DNA of 64,000 bases from Ischnura elegans (lineage: Eukaryota; Arthropoda; Insecta; Odonata; Coenagrionidae): the NCBI RefSeq assembly GCF_921293095.1, contig NC_060246.1, positions 140,864,198 through 140,928,197 on the forward strand, read 5' to 3'. A program made the translations under genes and the position numbers. Of this stretch, positions 35,490 to 46,600 are shown one piece after another. The notes under the pieces were generated by a model, which saw nothing but the letters and a program-made list of their open reading frames with translations, searched no databases and was not told where the DNA came from. Each line of letters opens with the position of its first letter. The stretch's first letter is position 1.

Positions 35490-36510
35490 TCGCTTACCTG
35501 ATCTATACCTACAACACTTAGGTTGTAGTACAATGGAATGTTTTTTCCATCACAATCAATTTTCTGCTCTTCCTGCTTATTTCTCCAACCTTACCACATT
35601 TCCATTTTTTAGTCATTTTTCTTCTTTAATATACTCCATCATTATCTATTTTCTACCTTTATTGATCTCTTCTTGATTTGTAAATCTCTACCATTATCCA
35701 TTTGCAGTGGATTTTCCTTTCTGAATATGTTCCATCTAATTCATAATGCTGCCCTTCCTGTTCATTTCTTCAAATATTTTAAAATGCCATTTATCCATGT
35801 TGGTGTGATTTTTAGAAATCATCTTATTGTTAGAAGAAAAGGACCCCTAAAACAGGAAAAATGGTAAGGATAAACCCTAGGAGACTGTATTACATTTAAC
35901 ACTTCTATGAAGAGTAAACCACCTGCATATGGAATGATAAAGTTAAGCACTTGGAAAAATGGTCTAGAAGGAGAGAAAATGGATTTGTAAACTCCCATTA
36001 AGGAATAACAACCCAAAAATGGGAAAATGGTAAATTCGTCACATAGTATATGGTCAATAAGAGTTGAAAATTATTTGGAAGGAAATTGTCGAGGTAGGAA
36101 TAACATCACAAAAAAATAGGGTTAAACAAACTGAGAAAAGGTCAGGTAGGGTAAAAAGTAATTTTGATGAAAAATAGAATGGAAAAAAACTAGCAAAAAC
36201 GAAAAACTGTACGTTAAAAAATTTGGGAAAATGACTAGGAAGGATAAAAAATATTTGGATGCAAAACCCAGGAAAAATTATTTCCCAATAATTGAAAAAT
36301 TGCAACGGATACACAAATAGAAAACTGGTCAGAAAGAGCAGAAAATTTATTTTGATGGAAAATATTCACCCATTTTTGCTGAGAACTTTTTTTTGCAAAA
36401 CTTTTAATTTTTACTGTATCTGTATCATTTCCATATCCAGATCTTCGGAAAAATACTTAAAAAATTCTTTGACCTCAACTTCAGAAAAAATGGGATGGGT
36501 TGTTAATGAC
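35490..36510. repeat. Degenerate repeat array that changes strand near 35825
   Basis: From about 35830 to 36510 the + strand is purine-rich and made of loose units of about 45-50 bp, with words such as GAGCAGAAAATTTATTTTGA and TGGAAAA(A/T) and AATGGTCAATAAGAG. From about 35490 to 35820 the same words appear on the - strand (GAGCAGAAAATTGATTGTGA), so the array reverses orientation. The right part resumes at 38070-38420 after the piggyBac insertion. Unit boundaries are blurred by divergence. Confidence 0.45.
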
Positions 36511-36513
36511 CTT

Positions 36514-38065
36514 TTCGGCACATATCCACTTTTAATGGTGTGAAAATAAGTCCTTGTGAAAAATTGAATTAACATGTGCAAAAAACTTTAATTACAACCA
36601 AGAAATATACAATTATTGAAAAAATACAATAAAAATGTTAAAGTACTTTTATTTATTGAGGATTGTAACATTACTTTGTTTGGTTTAATTAGGATGAAGC
36701 ATTTCAAATTTATTTTTGGTGATACATTGAAAAACACTTATCATGAAGAGGAACATTTTACTTTGGACATGTGTAACCCTGCACATGGAGTTTTAGATCA
36801 TTAGGTGCAATCTGTGCATCTTCTGTAGACTCATTAAACATTACGTGATGTGGGAGTGGGATATAACCACTGAGGTGCTCAATTCCGATGAATACATACA
36901 TTTCATCTTGATAGAATTTTAGCAACTCATTATTCCTCTGAGCAGCGTAATTGACTGTAAATTTAAGGATTGTGTTTATGAACTCTCCATTAATAAAAAT
37001 TTGAAGGAAATTGAGCGAATGGTCACTCTTTGAGATAGTGCTAGCATGTTTGTGACAGCTATCAGCATTTGAAAAAGTGTGAGAGGGCAGTTCTTCAGAT
37101 TCCCATTTCCTCACTGTTGGCTTGGATCTTGTACTGCATCCCATCGAAGGATTAGGCTCACTGATTTTGTTGGCATCCCCTTTCATTTTGATCGCAGCTA
37201 ACATGATTATCTGGGTCTAAAGAAACCAGCTTTGGATTAACTTGGAGTTTGCACCAATTGAAGCTGTGAGAGTGCAATTCTTCATCCTAAGAGTCTTCAT
37301 CACTAACCTTGCCATCGTTGTCTGAAACAGTGATAGAAATATCTGCTCCAAAATGAGGAATTTGGTTGTGATTCTGCTCCATTACTCTATTATCTTTGCT
37401 ACTGCCATATGGACTCCACTTATGAGGTTTGTTTTCATACACAAAATTGGAAAGCATCTTACTTATAACAAGCAAATGAGGCTTTTGTTAGTTATAAATG
37501 CAAACAAAATCAAACAGTAAGAGAGATTGTGAAAAATATGATTTGAGTCTAAGTTGCAACAAAATAAAATATGTTGAAAATAGAAGGCATTTACACATAT
37601 ATTCATGTACATTGCTATGGCCTTTGTGGTATTCAGCTCTAAAAACAGGAAAAATAACATATTGTGGAGTTGTGGCAAAAGGGTCATTACTGACCCACGA
37701 TTTGCATCAAAAGCAGTAACTCCACTGTGAACCAAAATATGATTTGTGATTAATTTTCTTACCTGTATACCCTCATGCATATATTAGTTACCTTTAGATG
37801 TGCAAAAATTGCATATTTAATTGTTACATACATATTACGCTACTTACAATTTAGTGCGACGGGAACACCACTCTTTTTCCATCCTGAATGTGTGCGTCCA
37901 CACCAGAGGTTTAAAGTTGAAATGGCGCTCATTTAATGGTACGAATCCCTCAAATAATATCTTTCTGCAACATAGTTTATGCAACTAAATTTTACCGATG
38001 TGATGCATTGTCAAAAAATAATTTTTTTCCTAATGGGTCAAAAAGACCCGTTCGGCGTAAATGGG
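36514..38065 (-). mobile_element. Internally deleted piggyBac element
   Basis: The right end is clear: CGTAAATGGG followed by TTAA at 38066-38069; its complement starts CCCATTTACGCCGAACGGGT. A subterminal GGGTC-AAAAA-GACCC hairpin lies beside it, and a similar GGGTCATTACTGACCC is at 37681-37696. The left end is uncertain; a weak match follows TTAA at 36512-36515 (region TGACCTTTTCGGC). The remains of a piggyBac transposase lie inside on the same strand. Confidence 0.45.
36758..37475 (-). pseudogene. piggyBac transposase remnant (N-terminal part)
   Basis: Two - strand frames (37475-37287 and 37204-36758) give an acidic N-terminal piece (DNDGKVSDEDS) and then LNFLQIFINGEFINTILKFT, NYAAQRNN, YQDEMYVFIGIEHLSGYIPL. 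This follows the start of the PGBD/DDE_Tnp_1_7 domain: an F-x-lFf patch, an I-x-x-T/V-N-x-Y-A patch, then DE-x-x-x-FIGI-x-x-x-x-G-x-x-x-LP. The sequence ends at QGYTCPK before the catalytic aspartates, and a frameshift separates the two pieces, so it cannot be functional. Confidence 0.65.
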
Positions 38066-38069
38066 TTAA

Positions 38070-38420
38070 GGAAGGAAAAACTGCACAAAATGGAAAAAGG
38101 AAAGGTTTAACACATGTATAAGATGTTAGTAACAGTAAAAATTTAGTTTGATGGAAAACACTTGGGAAGGGAGAAGCACCAAAAAAATTAATTCAAGGCA
38201 ATTCAAAACACTGGGGGAAATGGTCAATGAGAGTAGAAAATTATCAGGAAGTTAATCAACAAAGAAAGAAAAATATCCAACAATGGAAACAAGGTAAGTA
38301 GAGAAAAAATGAAAAAATGTCCACAAGGAAGAATGCTGATTTGGTTGGGAGACAACAAAAAGTGAAAACCTCCTGATTCCCCCTTCTAAAAAATGAGGAA
38401 GAGGTAAGGTTAAGAAATGA
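38070..38420. repeat. Right part of the degenerate purine-rich array
   Basis: It contains GGAAATGGTCAATGAGAGTA followed by GAAAATTATCAGGAAG (about 38217-38252), which matches 36050-36085, and TTTAGTTTGATGGAAAAC near 38142-38160. The piggyBac element at 36514-38065 therefore probably split one array. Confidence 0.45.
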
Positions 38421-38428
38421 TTAGGAAA

Positions 38429-39559
38429 CAGTGGCATACCTATGGGGGGGGATAAGGGGATAGATTCCCCCTCAAAGCCTCGAAGAAATAAACAAATTAT
38501 TTAAAACTATTCCCTAGTTTTGACATTTAATAAATGTATCTGCTTAACCCTTTCGAGACAGTGGAGTTCTCGTATTAGCATGACTGCTGTACTGAGCTCC
38601 AAGAGACTCTTCCATTCCCTCCGTACGGAACATTTTTGCAGGACATTCGTTAAGAAGGGTCTTGCTAATAATCATGCACTCTCACCACCAACCTTTTTCA
38701 ACCCTTCCTAGCGGGGACTCCGCAATATCTCGGACTCCGAGGGTAGTTGGACTCCCTCCTTTCGGGGTTTATAATCCTACCAGCAGCATTGGTTTGCGAT
38801 CAATCATGCTTTGTTAATATGAATGAACTATATGGATAATTGTTGCTTGAACGTAAATTGCAGACTTCAAATTGAATTCCTCGTTTTATTCTGAGAATTT
38901 TCAAATTTTGAATGAAGCTCTACCATCAATATTAATGTATTTAATGCAGCAACAATTTCCATGCTGATGTTTATACTGAATTGAAGATGTAAGTTAATAT
39001 TTATCGCAGCTTTTGTTCAAAAATTGTAAATGCTACTCAAAAGACAAATAATTCAATTCTTAGTTTATATTTTTTGAGAAAGGAACACATATTTATTTCG
39101 CAAAATGACTTGTTAAACAATTGTATGACCGCCGTCCCTCACTACTAAGAGGGGTAATACAAGACGAGGGGTCTGGGTACTTGCTCCCGGATTTCGAGGG
39201 TAAAGCCTGAGCCCCACTGCGTTGGGTCCCGAAAAAAGACATCACACACCTGCGACTGTCATAAAAGGGGGAGAGCTAGGAAACGTAATGTATATTTGGC
39301 ATTCCTTTTCCTGGATAGGAAAATCTCCAACAAAAATTTAAAGCTTTCGTCTCCTGGGTCAAGAAACTTCCAGATGCATATTTTCGTCTTTCGTAGGGAA
39401 AAGGTAAAAGTTAAATTTTTTGGGCCAAAATGATGTAAAATTTATTTCCAGGCATGTCAGTTTTCCAAAATTTTCCTGGACATGTCTTGTTACCTGGGAG
39501 AGGGGTGGCCTCCCAGACTCCTCATCCCTCCCCAAAGCATATTCCTAGTCACGCCACTG
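38429..39559. mobile_element. hAT-like TIR element, CAGTGGC ends
   Basis: The left end CAGTGGCATACCTATGGGGG and the complement of the right end, CAGTGGCGTGACTAGGAATA, share CAGTGGC(A/G)T. The flanks TTAGGAAA and TTGGGAAG agree at 6 of 8 positions, a plausible decayed 8-bp duplication. There is no transposase. The 1.1-kb interior includes GC-richer sequence (38560-38780 and 39120-39240) that may itself be another insertion. Confidence 0.45.
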
Positions 39560-40387
39560 TTGGGAAGTGTATCATTGAACAAATTCCAAGTTCTCCAGAA
39601 AATCTTACAAGTATGGTCTTGTCTTACAAGTTTTTTTTTTAATCTGAGCTGTTGATAAAATCCCCACCTGTAATTTATGATCACTTATTTGTAATCTGCT
39701 CACGTGAAAAAATGTGAATTTCTTGTGCAGCTAGAAAAATATTATATTTCTCTCTGTAACATCAAAAAAAAATCATTATGTGAGCAGTAAAAATTATTCT
39801 CCATCAAAAATGTTGCTTCTTCTACTGTGCAAAATTTCTAAAAAAAACGAATGTAGCATTCAACTTAGTGTGTTAGTACATGATTTCCAAATTCTCAGGA
39901 AGCCAGATAATAATGATCTATTGGGTAGAAATAATCCCTCAGCTGTAATAGTTTCATCTGATTTTCAAGCAACTCATGTGAAAAAATAAAAATTTCTTGT
40001 GCAAGTTTTCATTCTCCAAATAATTCAAATTTTTCCTGAAATATCAAAATTTCATTCAGCTGAGCGATGAATATTATTGGCAATTGCCAGCTATAATTGC
40101 TGCTCTCTGATTGTTTATCTGTTCAGATGAAAAAAATTATTCTGCAGCTTATGCTTTATTGGGAGAATTCCAAAATCTTCTGAAACCACACAAATCATCC
40201 AGCCTAGCAGTAGAATTAAGATACAACTGTAATATTTTCACTCTGTTTTACTTACTGAGGGTTTTAAAGAAAAGAAAGTGATGCTGGAGGCGAATTTAAT
40301 ACAAATTGACATTTTTAGGGTATGGTATATGGTAATCAAATTTGCTATATTTGGTTATGGCTCACCATGTGGGCATACAGGTTTACA

Positions 40388-41570
40388 TTATGCTTATTAT
40401 AATAATAATTATAATAATAATAAATTTATTTCACCATAGGCAAATTATACATCTGCAAGGCTAAAGTCAATATGAGATTTACAAATAATTACATACAAAC
40501 ATACATACATGATTGAAAATTTTCCAGGTTCTTGGGAATTCTCAAGATAATCATTTCACTATATGTACAAACATTAGAAACAGAGCCGAGAGGGTTAATA
40601 AAAATACTAACAGAAAGTATGGAAAAATATAGGCATTCACTTTGCCATCTAGAAAATTTCCTTTATAATGCATCCTCCAGATATTCATTAATGCTGTAGT
40701 AGCATTTTTCAGCTAGGAGGATTTTTACTCTCTTTTTGAATTCGGAAGGTGATTTGCTATTTTTTATTTATTCGGGAACTTTATTGTAAAGGATCGAGGC
40801 AGAGTGGTAGGGACCTTTTAGGCAGAGAGAGCTGGAATACTGGTTTGAATGGATGTTATTTCTAGAACGGGTGAGGTGGTCATGGTAGGTAGAATTTTGA
40901 AGAAAATGGGAAGGGTTTGCTTTAACAAAACAGGCACATGTAAGGATATACAAAGAAGGAAGGGTGAGGATTTTAGATTTAGCAAAGAAGATTTTACCAG
41001 GAGTGCAAATAGGGACATGGTACATAGCTTTAATGGCTTGTTTTTGGGCTGAAAAGGCTCTTTTTGCTGTGGGTGAGTTTCCCCAAAACAGAATGCCATA
41101 AGAAATATGGGAATGAATTTTAGCGTAGTATACCATTTTTAAAGTATCCATTGATACAATCGGATACAACCTTCTAATCATGAACATACCTACGGAGATT
41201 TTTTTGAGTACGACCTGTATGTGAGGTGCCCAATCAAGGTTGGTTGAGATTTGAAGTCCAAGGAACTTTGTAGTGTCAACATCAGAGGATTGTGGGATTT
41301 TGTCTATGTGAGGGATAAGATCCTTTTTGAAGGAGCTTTTATGTAGGAATTGGAGGAAGACAGTTTTCTGGTTGTTAACTATCAGATTGTTCCTTTTACA
41401 CCATTGGTGCATTTCCTTGATTGTGAGGTTAGTCCGGTCAACAATATTTTGAGCATTATTTGCAGTAATGATGGTGGAGGTGTCATCAGCGTAGAGGGTG
41501 ATTTTAGAATGAGACAAATTAGTAGGGAGATCGTTGATGAAGAGCAGGAAAAGTTCATTGCTTTCTGTGG
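40388..41570 (-). mobile_element. 5'-truncated LINE (3' end with TTA-repeat tail)
   Basis: On the - strand a reverse-transcriptase fragment is followed by a stop, a 3' UTR of about 230 bp and a tail AAATAAATTTATTATTATTA TAATTATTATTATAA (complement of about 40390-40432). The 5' end is truncated inside the RT domain near 41560. The (TAA/TTA)n-type tail and RT motifs fit the CR1/Jockey/I group of non-LTR elements; the clade is not resolved. Confidence 0.8.
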
Positions 41571-41580
41571 TAGTATACAA
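40663..41580 (-). pseudogene. LINE reverse transcriptase, C-terminal part
   Basis: The - strand frame begins near LFLLFINDLPTNL and contains ITLYADDTSTII, the RT catalytic (F/Y)ADD box, then KFLGLQISTNLDW (the FLG motif after the palm) and HSHISYGILFWGN. The N-terminal half of the domain is absent. One in-frame TAA after LYNKVPE (about 40768) is followed by the expected continuation (SPSEFKKRVKILLAEK) up to a normal stop at 40663-40665, so a single nonsense mutation has broken the end. Confidence 0.85.
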
Positions 41581-41689
41581 TCACGGAATTATTCGAATTT
41601 TTTTGGGAAAAATCTAAATTATGTTCAGCTGAGCGATAAAAATATTATGAAGTTTAATTGCTGTATGATTTTTTTCTAAGATACAAAAA

Positions 41690-41752
41690 CTCCAGCTTTT
41701 GATAAATTCATGCGGTCAATCAATAATTATAATAGCTTTCCTTGGAAGTAAG
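41690..41752. repeat. Dispersed repeat, copy 1
   Basis: CTCCAGCTTTTGATAAATTC followed by ATGCGGTCAATCAATAATTA and TAGCTTTCCTTGGAAGTAAG is closely matched at 53479-53541, same orientation. It is probably the conserved end of an unidentified repeat. Confidence 0.6.
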
Positions 41753-42278
41753 TATGTTTTCAGCAACCAAATTCAATTTTTTTTTCATAAACCAGAATAA
41801 TTGAGAGACTAATAAGGTCCTTGCCATGACTGATTTTGTCTCTTCTATGGATGTGCCCAGGAAGGCTTTCTCGGGGACCTCTTTCAAGGTCCTTGTCAGG
41901 ACTGATTGTGTCTCTCCTAAGGACGAAAAATGGGTTCATGTCAGGGCTACATTAATGCAAGATAACAGAGAGAAGTCTGCTGGGGCGACTTCAGGACTAT
42001 CAGGGGTTGGGGTGGCATTTGAACCTCATGTTTTGCCACAAGCTGGTGGTCTCATAGCACGTTGCGGAAAGGCATGTTGTCAAGATGAGTTTCCCAGGTA
42101 GAAGAGATGTCTTTTCTCATCCTGATCACCCTTTTTCGAAGTCTTTCCAGCACGCAAATGTAATAGGCAGCATTAACTGTCTGTTCTCGAGAAACAAATT
42201 CCTTATATACCACTCGTTTGCTATTTAAAAAGACAAAAAGCTGTGATTTCACTTTCTATTTTCTCATTCTTGCCTTTT

Positions 42279-42324
42279 TAAGAAGGCCCAGGAAGCGGCA
42301 TTTACCAATCCTGGGCCTTCTTAA
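42279..42324. repeat. 16-bp inverted repeat next to the TTAA of the composite element
   Basis: TTAAGAAGGCCCAGGA and its exact complement TCCTGGGCCTTCTTAA are separated by 14 bases. The last TTAA (42321-42324) is also the target site of the piggyBac-like element that starts at 42325. Confidence 0.8.
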
Positions 42325-43285
42325 CACTAGAATGACCGAGGGCGGACAATTGACCATTTGTGTTTTTCTTTCGCCCACCATTTCGTTTCTGATCAGTGAC
42401 ACTGAGATAGTTTGACTTTTCATATTTTGGGGCAAATAATGTGAAAATGAAGTTTTTTTGGGTGGGAAAAATTCATGTGAGGAGAAATGTCAGCTTTTAC
42501 CCAGAATGACCGAGAGCAGTCAATTGACCATTTTTATATTTAATACCGTAATTTAGATCTCATTGTTGATTCTCGGTGTCAATTTCATCAAATCATAGCG
42601 TGCACTTTATCACACACATAATCTACTCAAGTTTGACTCTCATATCTTTAAAACAGTTTTTAAGCATGATTTTACAGTGGATGTGAAACAGAGAGACATA
42701 AGGAAATCATGATATGTTGCATCGTAAAGAGTCGCTACTGAGCCTACTAAGTACTCTATGGGCAGTGATTATCATTTAATTCAGCTGAAATTCATTGTTA
42801 TGTTTGTTCGTAGTTGCTGCCAACCAAGCCAGGTGCTACTGCACCCCGCTTTCCCTGCGCGTTACGTAACCTGCAGGGCTGCACGTAAGCGCTCAAGGAA
42901 TACCCTTTCCGCGATGAGTCATAATTTGCATGCTGGTCACTGCATTTTAATAGACGCTTCAGTCACCCATTGTCTTAGTTCAGTCCACACTGAGATCATC
43001 CAGTTCAGCAAAACTGTTTATATTCTCCTAGATATGTTGATATGAACTATATATTTCGAATAAATTCTGTGAAAAATTTTTTTCTGCTCAGTTAAAACTT
43101 TTTTCATTGGAAGATGAAATTTATTTCAAATGCAACAAAGCATAAAAAATTTTCTTACATTATTGTAGTTGAAATTTTCACCAGTTGAGGCTCAAAGGTG
43201 TGTGTTATTTTATCTTTCCCGAAATTGATGCAGTCTGTTGCTCAGAGGCATTTATGGTGATTGTTACCAGTGTCATGTAAACCAT

Positions 43286-43497
43286 TGTCATCAACGGGCT
43301 GTTCGAAATGGTCCGGCAGGTGCTGCCCCTCTGGGGGACGCCGAGGAACTCGGACAATAGAGCCAGTAAGGAGGGTGACGCGCAGTCAGTCGCGCGGAAT
43401 GTGTGTAGAGAGTACGGTGCGAGTTTTGTTAAGGGAGTATCACTCGAGTGCTGTAATAATCATTGCTACCTCTGTTAATAAATGAAGCTACCTCACA
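43286..43497 (+). repeat. 5' LTR of the Gypsy element
   Basis: A 212-bp repeat starting TGTCATCAACGGG and ending CTACCTCACA. AATAAA near 43478 is a candidate polyadenylation signal. It is short for an LTR. It differs from the 3' copy at AA/GG near 43357 and by one extra T near 43415. Confidence 0.95.
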
Positions 43498-43499
43498 GT

Positions 43500-43513
43500 T
43501 CAGAAGTGGGATT
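43500..43513 (+). other. Primer binding site, tRNA-Leu type
   Basis: TCAGAAGTGGGATT, two bases after the LTR, matches the complement of the 3' end of insect tRNA-Leu (TGGTGTCAGAAGTGGGATT type) from the seventh base inward or so. The first bases (TGGTG) are not matched, which makes the call moderate. Confidence 0.5.
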
Positions 43514-43626
43514 GACCAGCGAGCTGCGGTAGAGTTGTTCGTGCACATCCAGCCATCAATAGATAGAACATCAAAAACCCCAGTGCGGACTGAGTAAGGT
43601 GAGAGAGTGTGGTTCTAGTTGTAGCA

Positions 43627-46600
43627 ATGACCAGTCCGACGAATGCGTCGTGGGATGGCGAGTGTCGCGTAGGTAGCTTCAACGGGGTCCATTCTGCGGA
43701 AGGAAGGGACGCGACTGAATTGGCGGGAACATGTCGAGAGCAGGAGAGCGAGGCTGGCGTGGCCAGGGAGCGTAGTGAGATGCACCGAGAGGCTACCGCC
43801 AAGTGGGTTCTGCCTGCGTCGACGCCGTTTGCCGCGAGAGACAAGGCTAAGGAGGATATACAGGCAAGAGGACCCGGTGAGCAACCGCGCGAGGCTACTG
43901 TCGTGTGGCCTACTAAGGGCAGAGAACCGTCGTTGGGAAATTGGCGGTATCCTGTCGGAGAGAGTAGCGTCCTTAGAAGCGCAGCGGAGAGGGAACAAGC
44001 GCTCTTGCAACACGAGAGAGAATTGCTAGAGAGAGAAAGGAAACTTCTAGAACGTGAACGAGAGCTTTTAAATGGGCAATCGTTAGTTCTTGAGAAAAGT
44101 ATGGTGGGTTATCGAGAAATAGCAGAGCAATTATTGCCGGAGTTTGAACCTTCGCTGACCCTGGGGTTCACGGCGGTACAGTGGGTCAGGCGAGTAGAGA
44201 GCATTGCATCAGCCTACGGATGGGACGAGTCGATGTTGTTAGCCCAATCCGTTAGTAAGTTACGCGGAGCGGCGAAACTATGGCTGAATAGCGTAGCCGA
44301 GGAAGTACACTCTTGGGAGGCGTTCAAAAAAGGACTATTATATTGTTTCCCATCAGTGGAGGACCAAGCCGACGTGCACTTGAGTCTTACAAAGAGAAGA
44401 ATGCAGCGTGGCGAGACGCATGAGTCATATGTTTACGCGATGAAGACTATCGCTAGGCGTGGTGAAGTAAATGAAGCCTCCCTTATCAAGTACATTCTAA
44501 ATGGCATGTGGGATAAGGAACTGGTGAAGCTGCTGACTATGTGCGACTTTGAAGATGTAGAAGGACTATTACGCAAGATAAGACGATACGAGAGTGTCAC
44601 TGATAGGGCCAAATTGGGAGATAGGGCAAACTTTCACAATCGACCTCCTGTGACCATTGACAAGAGGGCTGAGGTCAAGGAAGTGAGGGGCGAAAGGACG
44701 CCTACCCAGGGCGTTTGTTTCAATTGTGGAAAAGAGGGGCACCTCGCTAGGGAGTGCCGAGTAGCTGCCCGTGAGAGAATTTGTTACCGGTGCAAGCAGA
44801 CGGGACATATGCAGAAAGATTGTTTGCAGGCAACACCGAGAACGACCCAGAATGAGAAAAAGTGGAACGTTAGGAAAATCACTAGACCCAATTGCATCAT
44901 AAAGGACGAGTACCACAAGTGGATAGAGATAAACGACGACAGGGTGGTTGGCTTCGTTGATTTAGGAAGCGATGTTGTCACCCTGAGAAGAGACGTTGCA
45001 CAAGAACTAGGAGTCGAATATGAGGCGAGCCAAAAGCGTTTAGTTGGGTTTGGATCAAGGGGTTGTGAAGCTATTGGCACGAAACGAATGATCTTGAAAG
45101 TAGACGATGTGAATGTGGAAGTAGAGGTTTTAATTGTCCCAGAAAATTCTCAGGAGGATGCTATCATTGTAGGGCGGAGTGCCTTAGACCAACCAGGAAT
45201 TCGGTTCGAAAAGGAGTTTGGGAGACTCACCATTTCCAGAGAAAACGCCGACCTTAGTGAAAGAAAGAATTCTCAAGTGCGGAAGGTGGAAGAGGAGTCA
45301 CGGATCCAGAAAGACGAGATACACATGAACGAGAACCTGACGACGCAAGACGAAGGGGCACTATGCGACCTCGTAAATAAATTCAGGGGATGTTTTGCTA
45401 AAAACTTAAGCGAGTTAGGCAAGGCGAACTTCACCAGCATCAGCATTGACTTGAATGACGACAAACCCGTGACGTCACGTCCGTATCGTCTGCCTTACGC
45501 AAAAAGAGAGAGCATGCAAAAAGCGGTGGAGGAGCTGATGAGGATTGGAATAGTCCAAGCTTCTACATCAGAATATGCTAGCCCGGCTCTGTTGGTGAAA
45601 AAGGCAAATGGAGAGGACAGATTATGCATCGACTACAGAGGGCTGAACCAGAAGACCCGGAAGGAGAAGTTTCCCATGCCGGCGATTGATGAGCAGTTGG
45701 ATAGCCTCGCGGGAAACCGTTATTTTTCCACTTTAGACTTCGCGTCGGGTTACCATCAGATACCAGTGGCGCCTCAGTCAAGGCATCTTACAGCGTTTGT
45801 GACGCCGGGAGGGTTGTTCGAGTTCAACAGTATGCCCTTTGGTCTGGTAAACGCACCAGCCGTGTTTAATCGGGCGATGAGACAAGTTATCAGGAACACA
45901 AAACCAGGGGATGTGTTGATATATATGGATGATGTTCTGATACCGAGCAGAACCGTGAAGGAAGGACTTGAGAAGCTTGAAAGATTTCTAGAAGCACTCA
46001 AAGAGACAGGACTAACATTGAAGTTGGCGAAATGCGAATTCTTCAAGGAGCGCGTAGACTATTTGGGGTTCGAGATAAACGCAGATGGAATAAAACCAGG
46101 CGAACGAAAGATTCGAGCCGTGAGAGAGTTCAAGCGACCGGAAAATGTCCACGAAATCAGGCAATTCATTGGATTGGCCGGGTTCTTTAGAAGGTTTGTG
46201 CCAAGATTTGCTGCGATTAGCCAACCGTTGACAAAATTGACAAAGAATGGAGTGGAGTTCAAGTGGAATGAGGAACAAGAGGTGGCATTCCAAGAACTTA
46301 AGGCAAGACTGGTCGAAAGACCTATGCTGACGCTTTTTGATGTGAGTGCAAAGCATGAGGTTCACACAGACGCCAGCAAACATGGATTAGCAGGCATTCT
46401 TATGCAATCGCAAAATAAGGGACCATTGAGACCTGTGGCGTACTACAGCCGACAAACAACGGATGCAGAGAAATCCTATCACAGCTACGAACTCGAAGCC
46501 TTAGCGGTAGTAGAGTCAGTTGACAAATTCAGGATGTACTTGTTGGATCGAATGTTCAAGGTAGTAACGGACTGTAATGCATTAAAGACGGCGATGACTA

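Noticed and set aside
38548..39200. piggyBac MITE starting TTAACCCTTTCGAGA and ending CGAGGGTAAA
   Set aside because: The right flank is TAAA and not TTAA, and the end inverted match is too short to trust.
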